A stretch of DNA of 5,029 bases from Oscillospiraceae bacterium (lineage in GTDB: Bacteria > Bacillota > Clostridia > Oscillospirales > Oscillospiraceae), in contig JAJQHT010000251.1 of NCBI GenBank assembly GCA_021199595.1, forward strand, positions 1 through 5,029, in the 5' to 3' direction. Position numbers and translations under genes: made by a program. Under the pieces are notes generated by a model that did no database searches, had not been told where the DNA came from, and worked only from the letters and a program-made list of their open reading frames with translations. Shown in pieces: positions 1-5,029 of this stretch (position 1 is the stretch's first letter; each line of letters starts with the position of its first letter).

Positions 1-55
1 CCGTGCCGTGCCGTGCCGTGCCGTGCCGTGCCGTGCCGTGCCGTGCCGTGCCGTG
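1..55. repeat. Pentanucleotide tandem repeat (CCGTG) x11, continues off left edge
   Basis: Eleven uninterrupted copies of CCGTG (CACGG on the other strand) begin at the first base of the window, so the true copy number is unknown and probably larger. The tract ends sharply at 55, where AAAAG follows. Because 5 is not a multiple of 3, each gain or loss of a unit shifts any reading frame passing through it. The unit contains no stop codon in any of the six frames: every plus frame reads a rotation of Pro-Cys-Arg-Ala-Val, and every minus frame a rotation of His-Gly-Thr-Ala-Arg. Perfect short repeats of this kind are known mutational hot spots through slipped-strand mispairing. On the minus strand this one falls inside an open frame with credible start signals. 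Confidence 0.97.
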
Positions 56-78
56 AAAAGCGTAGCGCTGTGCAGCAT
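1..78 (-). CDS. Candidate start of a leftward gene containing the CACGG repeat (partial)
   Basis: On the minus strand an ATG at 78-76 opens a frame that stays open to the left edge (26 codons seen). It reads MLHSATLF, then Thr-Ala-Arg, then tandem His-Gly-Thr-Ala-Arg units encoded by the pentamer. An AAAGGGG element at 95-89 lies 10 nt upstream of the ATG. A consensus-like leftward promoter at 142-114 would give a 5' leader of roughly 28 nt. The gene body is not in the window, so no product can be named. The repeat lies about eight codons after the start, the arrangement seen in phase-variable surface genes such as neisserial opa, where pentamer number sets the frame. Against it, the peptide is low-complexity, no signal peptide is visible, and start signals could align by chance. 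It could equally be a short leader or a non-coding repeat. The same DNA is open on the plus strand, but there it lacks any upstream start signal in view. Confidence 0.35.
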   Translation of the reverse strand, partial: MLHSATLFTARHGTARHGTARHGTAR

Positions 79-88
79 TCCTGTCAAG

Positions 89-95
89 CCCCTTT
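89..95 (-). promoter_or_regulatory. Possible ribosome binding site for the leftward repeat-containing frame
   Basis: On the minus strand the bases read AAAGGGG, inside GGAAAGGGG, a reasonable anti-16S match with one change from AAAGGAG. It is 10 nt upstream of the ATG at 78, slightly longer than the 6-7 nt spacing used by the two plus-strand genes here. It is the main reason for preferring the ATG at 78 over any start inside the repeat. Confidence 0.4.
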
Positions 96-113
96 CCGGA
101 AAATCCTATAATA

Positions 114-142
114 ATTTTAAAACACGTGAAAGATTTTGTCAA
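114..142 (-). promoter_or_regulatory. Leftward sigma-A-type promoter (TTGACA - 17 bp - TAAAAT)
   Basis: Read on the minus strand, a perfect -35 hexamer TTGACA occupies 142-137. It is followed by a 17-bp spacer and a -10 hexamer TAAAAT (five of six consensus positions) at 119-114. The predicted start of transcription is near 107, upstream of the AAAGGGG/ATG pair at 95-76 and of the CACGG repeat. The promoter lies in the AT-rich part of the intergenic region, back to back with the rightward promoter at 226-254. One copy of the GAAAGATT motif (128-135) falls in its spacer. Confidence 0.6.
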
Positions 143-169
143 CTAAAAATTTCTCTCACATCGAAAAAT

Positions 170-191
170 TTTGGAAAGATTTGGAAAGATT
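170..191. repeat. Tandem 10-bp repeat between divergent promoters, possible operator
   Basis: The decamer TTGGAAAGAT occurs twice in tandem at 171-180 and 181-190, and the period extends one base on each side. The 8-mer GAAAGATT within it is found three times in this intergenic region: 128-135, 174-181 and 184-191. A 10-bp period places the two adjacent copies on the same face of the helix. They sit about 70-90 bp upstream of the predicted rightward start and 64-83 bp upstream of the predicted leftward start, so they could bind a regulator of both units. Chance similarity in AT-rich DNA is a real alternative, since no known binding site is recognised. Confidence 0.4.
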
Positions 192-225
192 ACAAAACTC
201 ATAAAGACATCTGTGTTATTTTTGA

Positions 226-254
226 TTGTCAACGGAAAAAAAGTATGCTATAAT
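226..254 (+). promoter_or_regulatory. Strong rightward sigma-A-type promoter (TTGTCA - 17 bp - TATAAT, extended -10)
   Basis: The -35 hexamer TTGTCA (226-231) matches five of six consensus bases. The spacer is exactly 17 bp, and the -10 hexamer TATAAT (249-254) is perfect and preceded by TGC, an extended -10. Transcription should begin near 261 and give a leader of about 50 nt before the lipoprotein start at 311. This is the best promoter in the window, and it is the only convincing one found for both the lipoprotein and the downstream secreted protein. Confidence 0.88.
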
Positions 255-297
255 GACCTTAATCTTGTGAAAATATCTACGTTACGGTTTCGCACAG

Positions 298-304
298 AAA
301 GGAG
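298..304 (+). promoter_or_regulatory. Ribosome binding site of the lipoprotein gene
   Basis: AAAGGAG lies 6 nt before the ATG at 311. The same AAAGGAG core precedes the next gene, supporting both starts. Confidence 0.9.
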
Positions 305-310
305 TTAACA

Positions 311-655
311 ATGAAACATCCCACACGCGCTTTGTGCCTCATCCTCGCTCTGGTGCTGGCCCTCGGCCTGCTGGCCGGCTGCTCCGGCAGCTATGTGGAC
401 ATCGACACCGCGGGTGCGGCAGCGGCAGCCGCCGCCGGCAGCGCCACGCCGAAGCCCACCGCCACAGCCAGCGCTGCATCCACCCCCACCGCTCAGGCCG
501 CCACCAACTCCGGCGCTTCCGCCGAAATGTCCGGCACAGCCTCCGGAGGAACCGCCGCCGCTGACACCACGACCACCGATGCCGGCGCCCCTGCGGATGC
601 ATCCGCCTCCGGCGAGGCATCCGGCGAAGCCTCCGGCGAGATGCCCACCGCCTGA
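311..655 (+). CDS. Small Ala/Thr/Ser-rich lipoprotein, function unknown
   Basis: This encodes a 114-residue protein with a classic type II (lipoprotein) signal peptide: basic residues K2, H3 and R6, a hydrophobic stretch at about 7-20, and the lipobox LAGC at 21-24. Cys24 would be lipidated and anchored to the outer face of the membrane after Lgt/Lsp processing. The mature part (about 91 residues) is low-complexity, rich in Ala, Thr, Ser, Gly and Pro: an alanine run at 36-42, a TPKPTATASAASTPT stretch at 46-60, and SGEASGEASGE at 100-110 near the C terminus. There is no recognisable folded domain and no catalytic motif. It resembles a flexible cell-surface spacer or a substrate for decoration, which is inference. 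The start is fixed by AAAGGAG at 298-304 and a strong promoter upstream. The following gene, 112 bp downstream, encodes a secreted protein with the same SGEAS motif, suggesting joint function. I do not recognise a named family. An antisense frame over the same DNA is Gly-rich and lacks start signals. Confidence 0.85.
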   Translation: MKHPTRALCLILALVLALGLLAGCSGSYVDIDTAGAAAAAAAGSATPKPTATASAASTPTAQAATNSGASAEMSGTASGGTAAADTTTTDAGAPADASASGEASGEASGEMPTA

Positions 656-678
656 CAGCATACGCCACCAAATACTTT

Positions 679-737
679 AGGGAACCACGATCCAATGACC
701 GCACCGCGTTATTCGATCTGCGGTTCCCTCGCTTTTT
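679..737 (+). terminator. Intercistronic hairpin with T run: terminator or attenuator
   Basis: AGGGAACC at 679-686 pairs perfectly with GGTTCCCT at 722-729. Inside, GATC 689-692 can pair with 715-718, and 694-702 with 706-713 (one wobble, one bulge), giving a long branched-free hairpin. TTTTT follows at 733-737, three bases beyond the stem. It lies 23 nt after the lipoprotein stop. Only 16 nt separate its T run from the next ribosome binding site, so full termination would leave the next gene without a visible promoter. Partial read-through, or an RNA-processing or stability role, therefore seems likelier than a complete stop. Confidence 0.65.
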
Positions 738-753
738 ACCAGCCAAAAATTTG

Positions 754-760
754 AAAGGAG
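754..760 (+). promoter_or_regulatory. Ribosome binding site of the secreted beta-helix-like protein gene
   Basis: AAAGGAG lies 7 nt before the ATG at 768, followed by an A-rich spacer. It fixes the start codon so that a complete signal peptide is encoded. Confidence 0.92.
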
Positions 761-767
761 AAAAAAT

Positions 768-2564
768 ATGAAGAAACTGTTATCCCTGCTGCTGGCCATG
801 ATGATGCTTGTGGCCCTGGCAGCGCCCGCGCTGGCCTCTGACGAGGCAAGCGGAGAGACGGCTGACGCCTCCGCCGAAGCCGCAGAAGAAACCGAGGAGG
901 AAACCGGCCCCATCGCCGTCATCGTCATCACGGACGAGGGCGAGGACGAGGCCCAGGAGCAGACGGAGGGTATCGACCTGACCTTCTTTGACGGCGGCGA
1001 GCAGACGGAAACCGGCATTTCCGGCTTTCTGATGACCTCCGACGACTCTCAGGCCGCCTTGTATTACTCCGAGCTGAGCGAGGACACCGGCGCGTTTTAC
1101 ACCATCGGCGGCGATGTGGTCAACGTGGCGCTGGATGAATACGACGTGACCGAGATTGCCGCGCAGTGGCTGGAGGCCCTGGGCGTGGAGGGCTTTGATT
1201 CCGCCGTCGTTCTGGGCGACGGGGACGAGGCGGACTCCTGCTCCCCGGTCATTTCCGCCAAAGGCTATACCTATCTGAATATCGCGAACACACTGGTTCT
1301 GGCCTCCGGCACGGCCCGCAGCGCCATGTATTCTGACGTAGTGGGCGGCACCACTGTCGCCGGCCCCGGCGCGGGCGGCATGAGCCAGGGCAGCGAGGAG
1401 CCTGTCGTCGTCATCACCGGCTCCCTGCTGGAAACCCTGGGCGGCCCGGAGGAGCAGGCGGAGGACACCATCACCGTCACCAGCACCGGCAACCGCGCCC
1501 GCGGCATTCAGCCCCAGGGCAAGAGCATCACCTATCTCTACGATTCCGCCATCGTGTCCCACACCTGGGGCGCATGGAGCACAGACTCCGCCCGCGTCAG
1601 CCTTGACCTGGTGGCCTATCGCAGCCTGGGTCTCAGCCAGGGCGGCTACGGCGCTTATGCCGACACAAGCTGCCATCTGTTCCTGTATGGCAGCACCGTC
1701 ATGGGCAGCTCTGACGGCATCGTCGCCTCCAACGACGGCGAGATATATGCCGTATCCAGCGACTGCACTGACGACTCCGCCACGCTGCGGGCCATTATGG
1801 ATAAATCCGGCGACCGCGCTCTGAGCTGGCAGGACTATGAGACCGAGGAGGGCGACGTGATGGAGAGCGTTATCTCCGGCGGCGCTACTGCCGTCCAGTT
1901 CCATATGCCTGACCAGGGCCATTCCGGCGCGGGCAACACCCGCAAGGGCACCCTTTATATGAACGGCGGCACCCTCTCCACCGATGAAAGCCTGATCGAC
2001 GGCGGCGCGGAGAGCCTGGACGCCTATGAGCTGAACTATGCCGGCGCCTGCATCGTCACCAAATCTACCCAGGCCAACATTCTGCTGGAGGGCGTGGAGA
2101 TGGAGAGCTGGAGCGGCGTACTCATCCACGCGGTCATCAATAACGACTCCAACGTGAACAATATCGCCGACGGCGACGAGGCTCTTGGCAGCGACATCAC
2201 CCTGCGGGATATGGACGTGACCGGCGACATCGTGAACGACGACTATCAGCGGGCTATGCGTCTGTATCTCGACAACACCACCCTGACCGGCGCTATCTAT
2301 TCCAACACCTGCGAGGACTGGAACGCGCTCTGCGAGGCGGAGTTCGACGGTGAGTACATCCTCAACGAGGATGGCTACGAGACCGTCTGGGGCGTGGAAA
2401 TCACGCTGGCCAACGGCTCCGTCTGGAACGTCACGGAAACGTCTGTGGTGTCCGAGCTTATCATCAATGACGGCTGCACCATCAACGGCGTTATCACCGA
2501 AAACGAGGACGGCACGCTGACCATCTCTCCCCTTGAAACCACCGCTTCCGGCGAGGCTTCGTAA
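768..2564 (+). CDS. Secreted acidic protein with beta-helix-like repeats, function unknown
   Basis: This encodes 598 residues starting with a type I signal peptide: K2-K3, a hydrophobic core at about 4-19, and an ALA cleavage motif at 21-23, so the mature protein begins near Ser24. Residues 24-70 are a very acidic, disordered-looking segment (SDEASGET, then Glu-rich). From about 70 to the end the sequence is rich in short beta strands separated by Gly/Asn/Asp turns. Examples are LYMNGGTLSTDESLIDGG at 397-413, ITLRDMDVTGDIV at 477-489, LYLDNTTLTGAIY at 499-511, and VEITLANGSVWNVTETS at 543-559 followed by LIINDGCTINGVI. This style is typical of right-handed parallel beta-helix (pectin-lyase-like) or adhesin-type proteins. 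A hand count gives about 100 Asp/Glu against 18 Lys/Arg. There are seven Cys (158, 302, 333, 428, 515, 522, 570). No LPxTG motif, transmembrane anchor, SLH or choline-binding repeat is seen, and the protein ends in ASGEAS, echoing the upstream lipoprotein. No polysaccharide-lyase active site can be identified, so an adhesin or structural role is as likely as an enzyme. It is probably co-transcribed with the lipoprotein gene. Confidence 0.85.
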   Translation: MKKLLSLLLAMMMLVALAAPALASDEASGETADASAEAAEETEEETGPIAVIVITDEGEDEAQEQTEGIDLTFFDGGEQTETGISGFLMTSDDSQAALYYSELSEDTGAFYTIGGDVVNVALDEYDVTEIAAQWLEALGVEGFDSAVVLGDGDEADSCSPVISAKGYTYLNIANTLVLASGTARSAMYSDVVGGTTVAGPGAGGMSQGSEEPVVVITGSLLETLGGPEEQAEDTITVTSTGNRARGIQPQGKSITYLYDSAIVSHTWGAWSTDSARVSLDLVAYRSLGLSQGGYGAYADTSCHLFLYGSTVMGSSDGIVASNDGEIYAVSSDCTDDSATLRAIMDKSGDRALSWQDYETEEGDVMESVISGGATAVQFHMPDQGHSGAGNTRKGTLYMNGGTLSTDESLIDGGAESLDAYELNYAGACIVTKSTQANILLEGVEMESWSGVLIHAVINNDSNVNNIADGDEALGSDITLRDMDVTGDIVNDDYQRAMRLYLDNTTLTGAIYSNTCEDWNALCEAEFDGEYILNEDGYETVWGVEITLANGSVWNVTETSVVSELIINDGCTINGVITENEDGTLTISPLETTASGEAS

Positions 2565-2602
2565 TATCAGGCATTAAACCGAATAATTCCCACGCTGTCC
2601 TA

Positions 2603-2623
2603 ATGCGCCCACACATGGCGCAT
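2603..2623. other. Short perfect hairpin in the convergent intergenic region
   Basis: ATGCGCC (2603-2609) pairs with GGCGCAT (2617-2623) around a 7-nt loop. It lies 38 nt after the secreted protein's stop codon. No T run follows on either strand, so it is not an intrinsic terminator by itself. It could protect the 3' end of the rightward transcript or help slow polymerase ahead of the terminator at 2636-2669. Confidence 0.5.
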
Positions 2624-2635
2624 CAGGCTGCATAT

Positions 2636-2669
2636 AAAAAAGGCTCAATCCTAAGATTGGGCCTTTTTT
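2636..2669. terminator. Bidirectional rho-independent terminator between convergent genes
   Basis: GGCTCAATC (2642-2650) pairs with GATTGGGCC (2655-2663), including one G-T wobble, around the tetraloop CTAA. Six A bases precede the stem (2636-2641) and six T bases follow it (2664-2669), so a U tract is made in both directions. It ends the rightward secreted-protein transcript. On the other strand it begins only four bases beyond the activase-related gene's stop codon, so it serves both genes. Confidence 0.93.
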
Positions 2670-2672
2670 ATA

Positions 2673-5029
2673 TTAATGGTTCATGATTAGCATTTGCAGT
2701 CGGTTTTCCACGTTGGCAAAGCTCGTGTCCGGGTCGAGGTCGAGGGGAAGAATCTGGATGTCCGGGTAACGGGCCTTCAGCTTCTTGATGGTGCCGCGGC
2801 CACAGATGTGATTTGGCAGGCAGCCGAACGGCTGAAGAATGATGAAGCTCCTGACGCCCTCCTCGGCATACCGGGCGATCTCCGCCGCCATCAGCCAGCC
2901 CTCGCCGCAGCTCAGCGTCTCCGGGATGATGTCGCTTATGCCGTCATACATCTCCTTCGGGGAGTGGCCCTTTTCAAACAGGGGATGCCGGGCCGCCACC
3001 TTTTCCAGGGAGCGCTGCACATAGTCGAACAGCCCGTTTACCAGGAAGGGATAGGGCGGAATGTTGGCGTGGTAATCCTTAATCTCCGCCCCGGTGGCCT
3101 GGAAATCCTTCCGAAGCTGGTCGGTGATACGCGGGAACACGGTCTCCATGCCGTTTTGCTCGATATATTCCTCAATATGGAAGTTGGAACCGGGGTGATA
3201 GGTCACAAGCAGTTCTCCGGTGACGAATACACGAGGCTTCAGCTGCGAGCGGTCATAGGGGATGGCGGCCAGGTCGTCAATGCAGCGCTCAAACGCCCGC
3301 CGGGCGGGGGAAATACCCTCCTTCAGCGCCTGGGACACGTTCTCCACACACTGATGATAGACCCGGTTTGTCTCGCCGGGGTTTATCTCATAGGGCCGGA
3401 TTTTGCGGACGATCTCCGTCATAATGTCCAGCATCATGAAGCCCCACACCGCCCCCAATACGGCGCTCAGGCCCAGCAGGGCCACGCCGGGGTGCATATC
3501 CTTTGTGTCGTTCACGTCCGTGGTCAGCACCGGCACCCCGTCAAACCCGGCGGCGTCCAGCCCCTTCCGCAGCAGTCCGGCATAGTGGGACATCCGGCAG
3601 TCGCACTGGAATTTTATCATGCCGACAGCCACCTCGTCCTGGTTATAATTGCCCCGTTTCAGCTCACTGATTAGCTCGCCAATGACCATTTGGGCGGGGA
3701 AGCAGATGTCGTTATGAACATATTTTTTTCCAAGGCGTATCTGTTCCAGGCCGCCGACAGGAACGGACTTCACAATGTAATTTTCCTTTTCCAGCAGGGC
3801 GCACAGCAGCACCGCCGCCTCCCCTGTGATGTTTGGAAGGAGCAGCGTCCGCTTCTTCTTGTCCCCCGGCAGAAATTTTGCAGGACTTGGCGGGGGCAGC
3901 TCCCGGAAATACGGGCTTTGGTAAACCTGGAGCGCCGGGTCAGTGGCCTGGCTCCGACGGCGGCGGAGCCGAACGCCGCCGGTGTTCCCACTGGCCGTCA
4001 GCGGCTCGGAGGCAGCTGGGGCAATCGTGACCCCGGCGGCCTGTCGCTCCTCTGCCAGCTTACGGCGGATATGGACGGTCTCAATGAAGGACTGCACCCG
4101 GATAGCCAGGGAGCCTGCGGCGTCGCTCTCGTCCAGCTTCAGGACAAGGGGGGATTTCTGTCCGCTCTCCGTCAGGATACGGATAATCTCGTCCGACAGC
4201 ACCGCGTCATGGCCGCAGCCAAAGCTGACAAGCTGGACATATTCCAAATGCTCCTCCCTCGCGGCAATCATGGCCCCGCCCAGCATACGGGTGTGGAAGT
4301 CGTTGGTTATCTCGATGCGGGTGTTGTGCAGATCCACCTTTTCAAGCCCCGGCAGACTGTCCACCGGCAGGACGGGAATGCCCTGGTTTGCGAACAGCTT
4401 GGAAAGGCCGTGGCAGACGAAGGAATCTGAATGATAGGGCCTTCCAGCTAGAACGACGGCAAAGCTGTTCTCCCGCCGGACTGTATCCAAAATCTGCGCC
4501 GCCTCGTCCCGCAGGGTCTGGCGGAAGGAGCGCAGGGCCTCTCTCCCCTGGGCAAAGGCGGCCTCCGCCTGTTTTTCGCTGGCCCCCAGGGTCTCCACAG
4601 CGTAGCGGCATATCTGCTTTTCCCTGTCCTTCTCCGTGAACCAGTGGAACACAGGGGTGTCGAAGGGGATGTGATACCGCTCCTCTGGGTTCTGGGAATT
4701 TCGCACCACCATGGGATAGCCCATGACCACGGAGCAGACATAGGGGCTGAGCTTATCCTTCCCCTCCGGAGGCATGTGCATCACATAGGACATGAAAATG
4801 CGGTCTACTCCCTGCTCCGCCAAGTCCATCACATGACCGTGGGCCAGCTTGGCCGGAAAACAGATGGTGTCCGAGGCCACATAGGTGATCCCTTGCTCGT
4901 AGAGCTTTCGCCCACTGGGGTGGGAGAATTTCGTGTCATATCCCAGGGCGCGGAAGAAGGTGCTCCAGAAGGGCATACTGTCCCAAAATTCAAGCACCCG
5001 GGGAAGGCCGATGGTCTGGCCCTGACTTT
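2673..5029 (-). CDS. Acyl-CoA dehydratase activase-related protein (DUF2229 family), C-terminal part
   Basis: The frame is open to the right edge; 784 residues are visible and the N terminus is missing. The GTG at 4997 is not the start, because in-frame codons upstream (SQGQTIGLPR) complete the family motif IGxPRVLxxxxxxPFWxTFF. Numbering from the first visible codon: a DUF2229-like part at about 5-330 carries DTICFPAKLAHGH at 53-65, GRPYHSD at 195-201, SFGCGHDA at 268-275 and LDE at 298-300. A poorly conserved, Arg-rich linker lies at about 330-390. A second part has NDICFPA at 439-445, QCDCR at 474-478, TGELL at 603-607, PFGCLPNHICGRG at 733-745 and DLDPDTS at 763-769. Family members are usually about 1,400 residues, with two BadF/BcrA-type ATPase (activase) domains ahead of this region. 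Those domains are expected beyond the window but not seen. The family is related to activators and components of 2-hydroxyacyl-CoA dehydratases, which use ATP and a [4Fe-4S] cluster for radical dehydration; the exact role of the long fused forms is unsettled. The protein has no signal peptide in view and is presumably cytoplasmic. It is convergent with the secreted-protein gene and shares its terminator. Confidence 0.93.
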   Translation of the reverse strand, partial: SQGQTIGLPRVLEFWDSMPFWSTFFRALGYDTKFSHPSGRKLYEQGITYVASDTICFPAKLAHGHVMDLAEQGVDRIFMSYVMHMPPEGKDKLSPYVCSVVMGYPMVVRNSQNPEERYHIPFDTPVFHWFTEKDREKQICRYAVETLGASEKQAEAAFAQGREALRSFRQTLRDEAAQILDTVRRENSFAVVLAGRPYHSDSFVCHGLSKLFANQGIPVLPVDSLPGLEKVDLHNTRIEITNDFHTRMLGGAMIAAREEHLEYVQLVSFGCGHDAVLSDEIIRILTESGQKSPLVLKLDESDAAGSLAIRVQSFIETVHIRRKLAEERQAAGVTIAPAASEPLTASGNTGGVRLRRRRSQATDPALQVYQSPYFRELPPPSPAKFLPGDKKKRTLLLPNITGEAAVLLCALLEKENYIVKSVPVGGLEQIRLGKKYVHNDICFPAQMVIGELISELKRGNYNQDEVAVGMIKFQCDCRMSHYAGLLRKGLDAAGFDGVPVLTTDVNDTKDMHPGVALLGLSAVLGAVWGFMMLDIMTEIVRKIRPYEINPGETNRVYHQCVENVSQALKEGISPARRAFERCIDDLAAIPYDRSQLKPRVFVTGELLVTYHPGSNFHIEEYIEQNGMETVFPRITDQLRKDFQATGAEIKDYHANIPPYPFLVNGLFDYVQRSLEKVAARHPLFEKGHSPKEMYDGISDIIPETLSCGEGWLMAAEIARYAEEGVRSFIILQPFGCLPNHICGRGTIKKLKARYPDIQILPLDLDPDTSFANVENRLQMLIMNH

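Noticed and set aside
1..55. CRISPR array
   Set aside because: The repeat is a 5-bp unit with no spacers.
54..67. Catabolite-response (cre) site TGAAAAGCGTAGCG
   Set aside because: The CG core is shifted by one base from the cre consensus and the right half does not match.
59..87. Second leftward promoter, TTGACA (87-82), 17 bp, TACGCT (64-59)
   Set aside because: The -35 and spacing are perfect, but the -10 is poor (three of six). Its start would fall near 52, inside the repeat and downstream of the candidate ATG. The promoter at 114-142 fits better.
81..112. Rightward TATAAT at 107-112 as a promoter
   Set aside because: The only -35-like element (CTGTCA, 81-86) is 20 bp away, outside the usual 16-18 bp range.
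8..253. Plus-strand frame starting inside the CCGTG repeat (81 codons)
   Set aside because: It begins at a GTG within the repeat without a ribosome binding site, runs across AT-rich DNA holding two promoters, and ends inside the rightward -10 element. Its openness is largely due to the stop-free repeat.
305..661. Minus-strand Gly/Cys-rich frame opposite the lipoprotein gene
   Set aside because: It mirrors a GC-rich coding region, has no ribosome binding site or promoter, and its Gly-rich product is the expected antisense of Ala/Thr/Ser codons.
780..2129. 449-codon minus-strand frame opposite the secreted protein gene
   Set aside because: Long antisense frames are expected in GC-rich genes. 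This one lacks start signals, while the plus strand has a ribosome binding site, a full signal peptide and a terminator.
2694..3674. 326-codon plus-strand frame opposite the activase-related gene
   Set aside because: The minus strand carries conserved family motifs throughout. The plus frame has no start signals and begins just past a terminator.

Overview
The window looks like a Firmicutes (Clostridia) chromosome, most likely a gut Oscillospiraceae/Ruminococcaceae-type anaerobe. This is inferred from GC-rich genes set against an AT-rich intergenic region, AAAGGAG ribosome binding sites, sigma-A promoters close to consensus, a typical Gram-positive lipobox, and a long acyl-CoA dehydratase activase-type protein of the kind common in such anaerobes. 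No species can be named from the sequence alone.

Layout. Positions 1-55 are eleven perfect copies of the pentamer CCGTG, running off the left edge. On the minus strand they lie inside a short open frame that starts at an ATG at 78. That frame has its own ribosome binding site (89-95) and a good leftward promoter (114-142), so the repeat may sit near the start of a divergently transcribed gene whose body is outside the window. The AT-rich stretch 56-310 therefore appears to be a divergent promoter region. A near-perfect rightward promoter (226-254) reads into two genes: a small Ala/Thr/Ser-rich lipoprotein (311-655) and a 598-residue, strongly acidic secreted protein with beta-helix-like repeats (768-2564). 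A long hairpin followed by a T run separates them. No clear promoter for the second gene was found, so the hairpin may set the ratio of the two products. Both proteins carry the same SGEAS-type motif near their ends, which suggests a matched envelope/secreted pair of unknown function.

The rightward unit ends in a bidirectional terminator (2636-2669), shared with a large convergent minus-strand gene (2673 to beyond the right edge). This gene encodes the C-terminal 784 residues of a protein of the DUF2229 / 2-hydroxyacyl-CoA dehydratase activase-related family. It is unrelated in apparent function to the secreted pair.

The least ordinary parts are the pentanucleotide tract in a plausible coding context (a possible phase-variable locus) and the lipoprotein/beta-helix pair. 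No CRISPR array, RNA gene, insertion sequence or complete novel system is visible.
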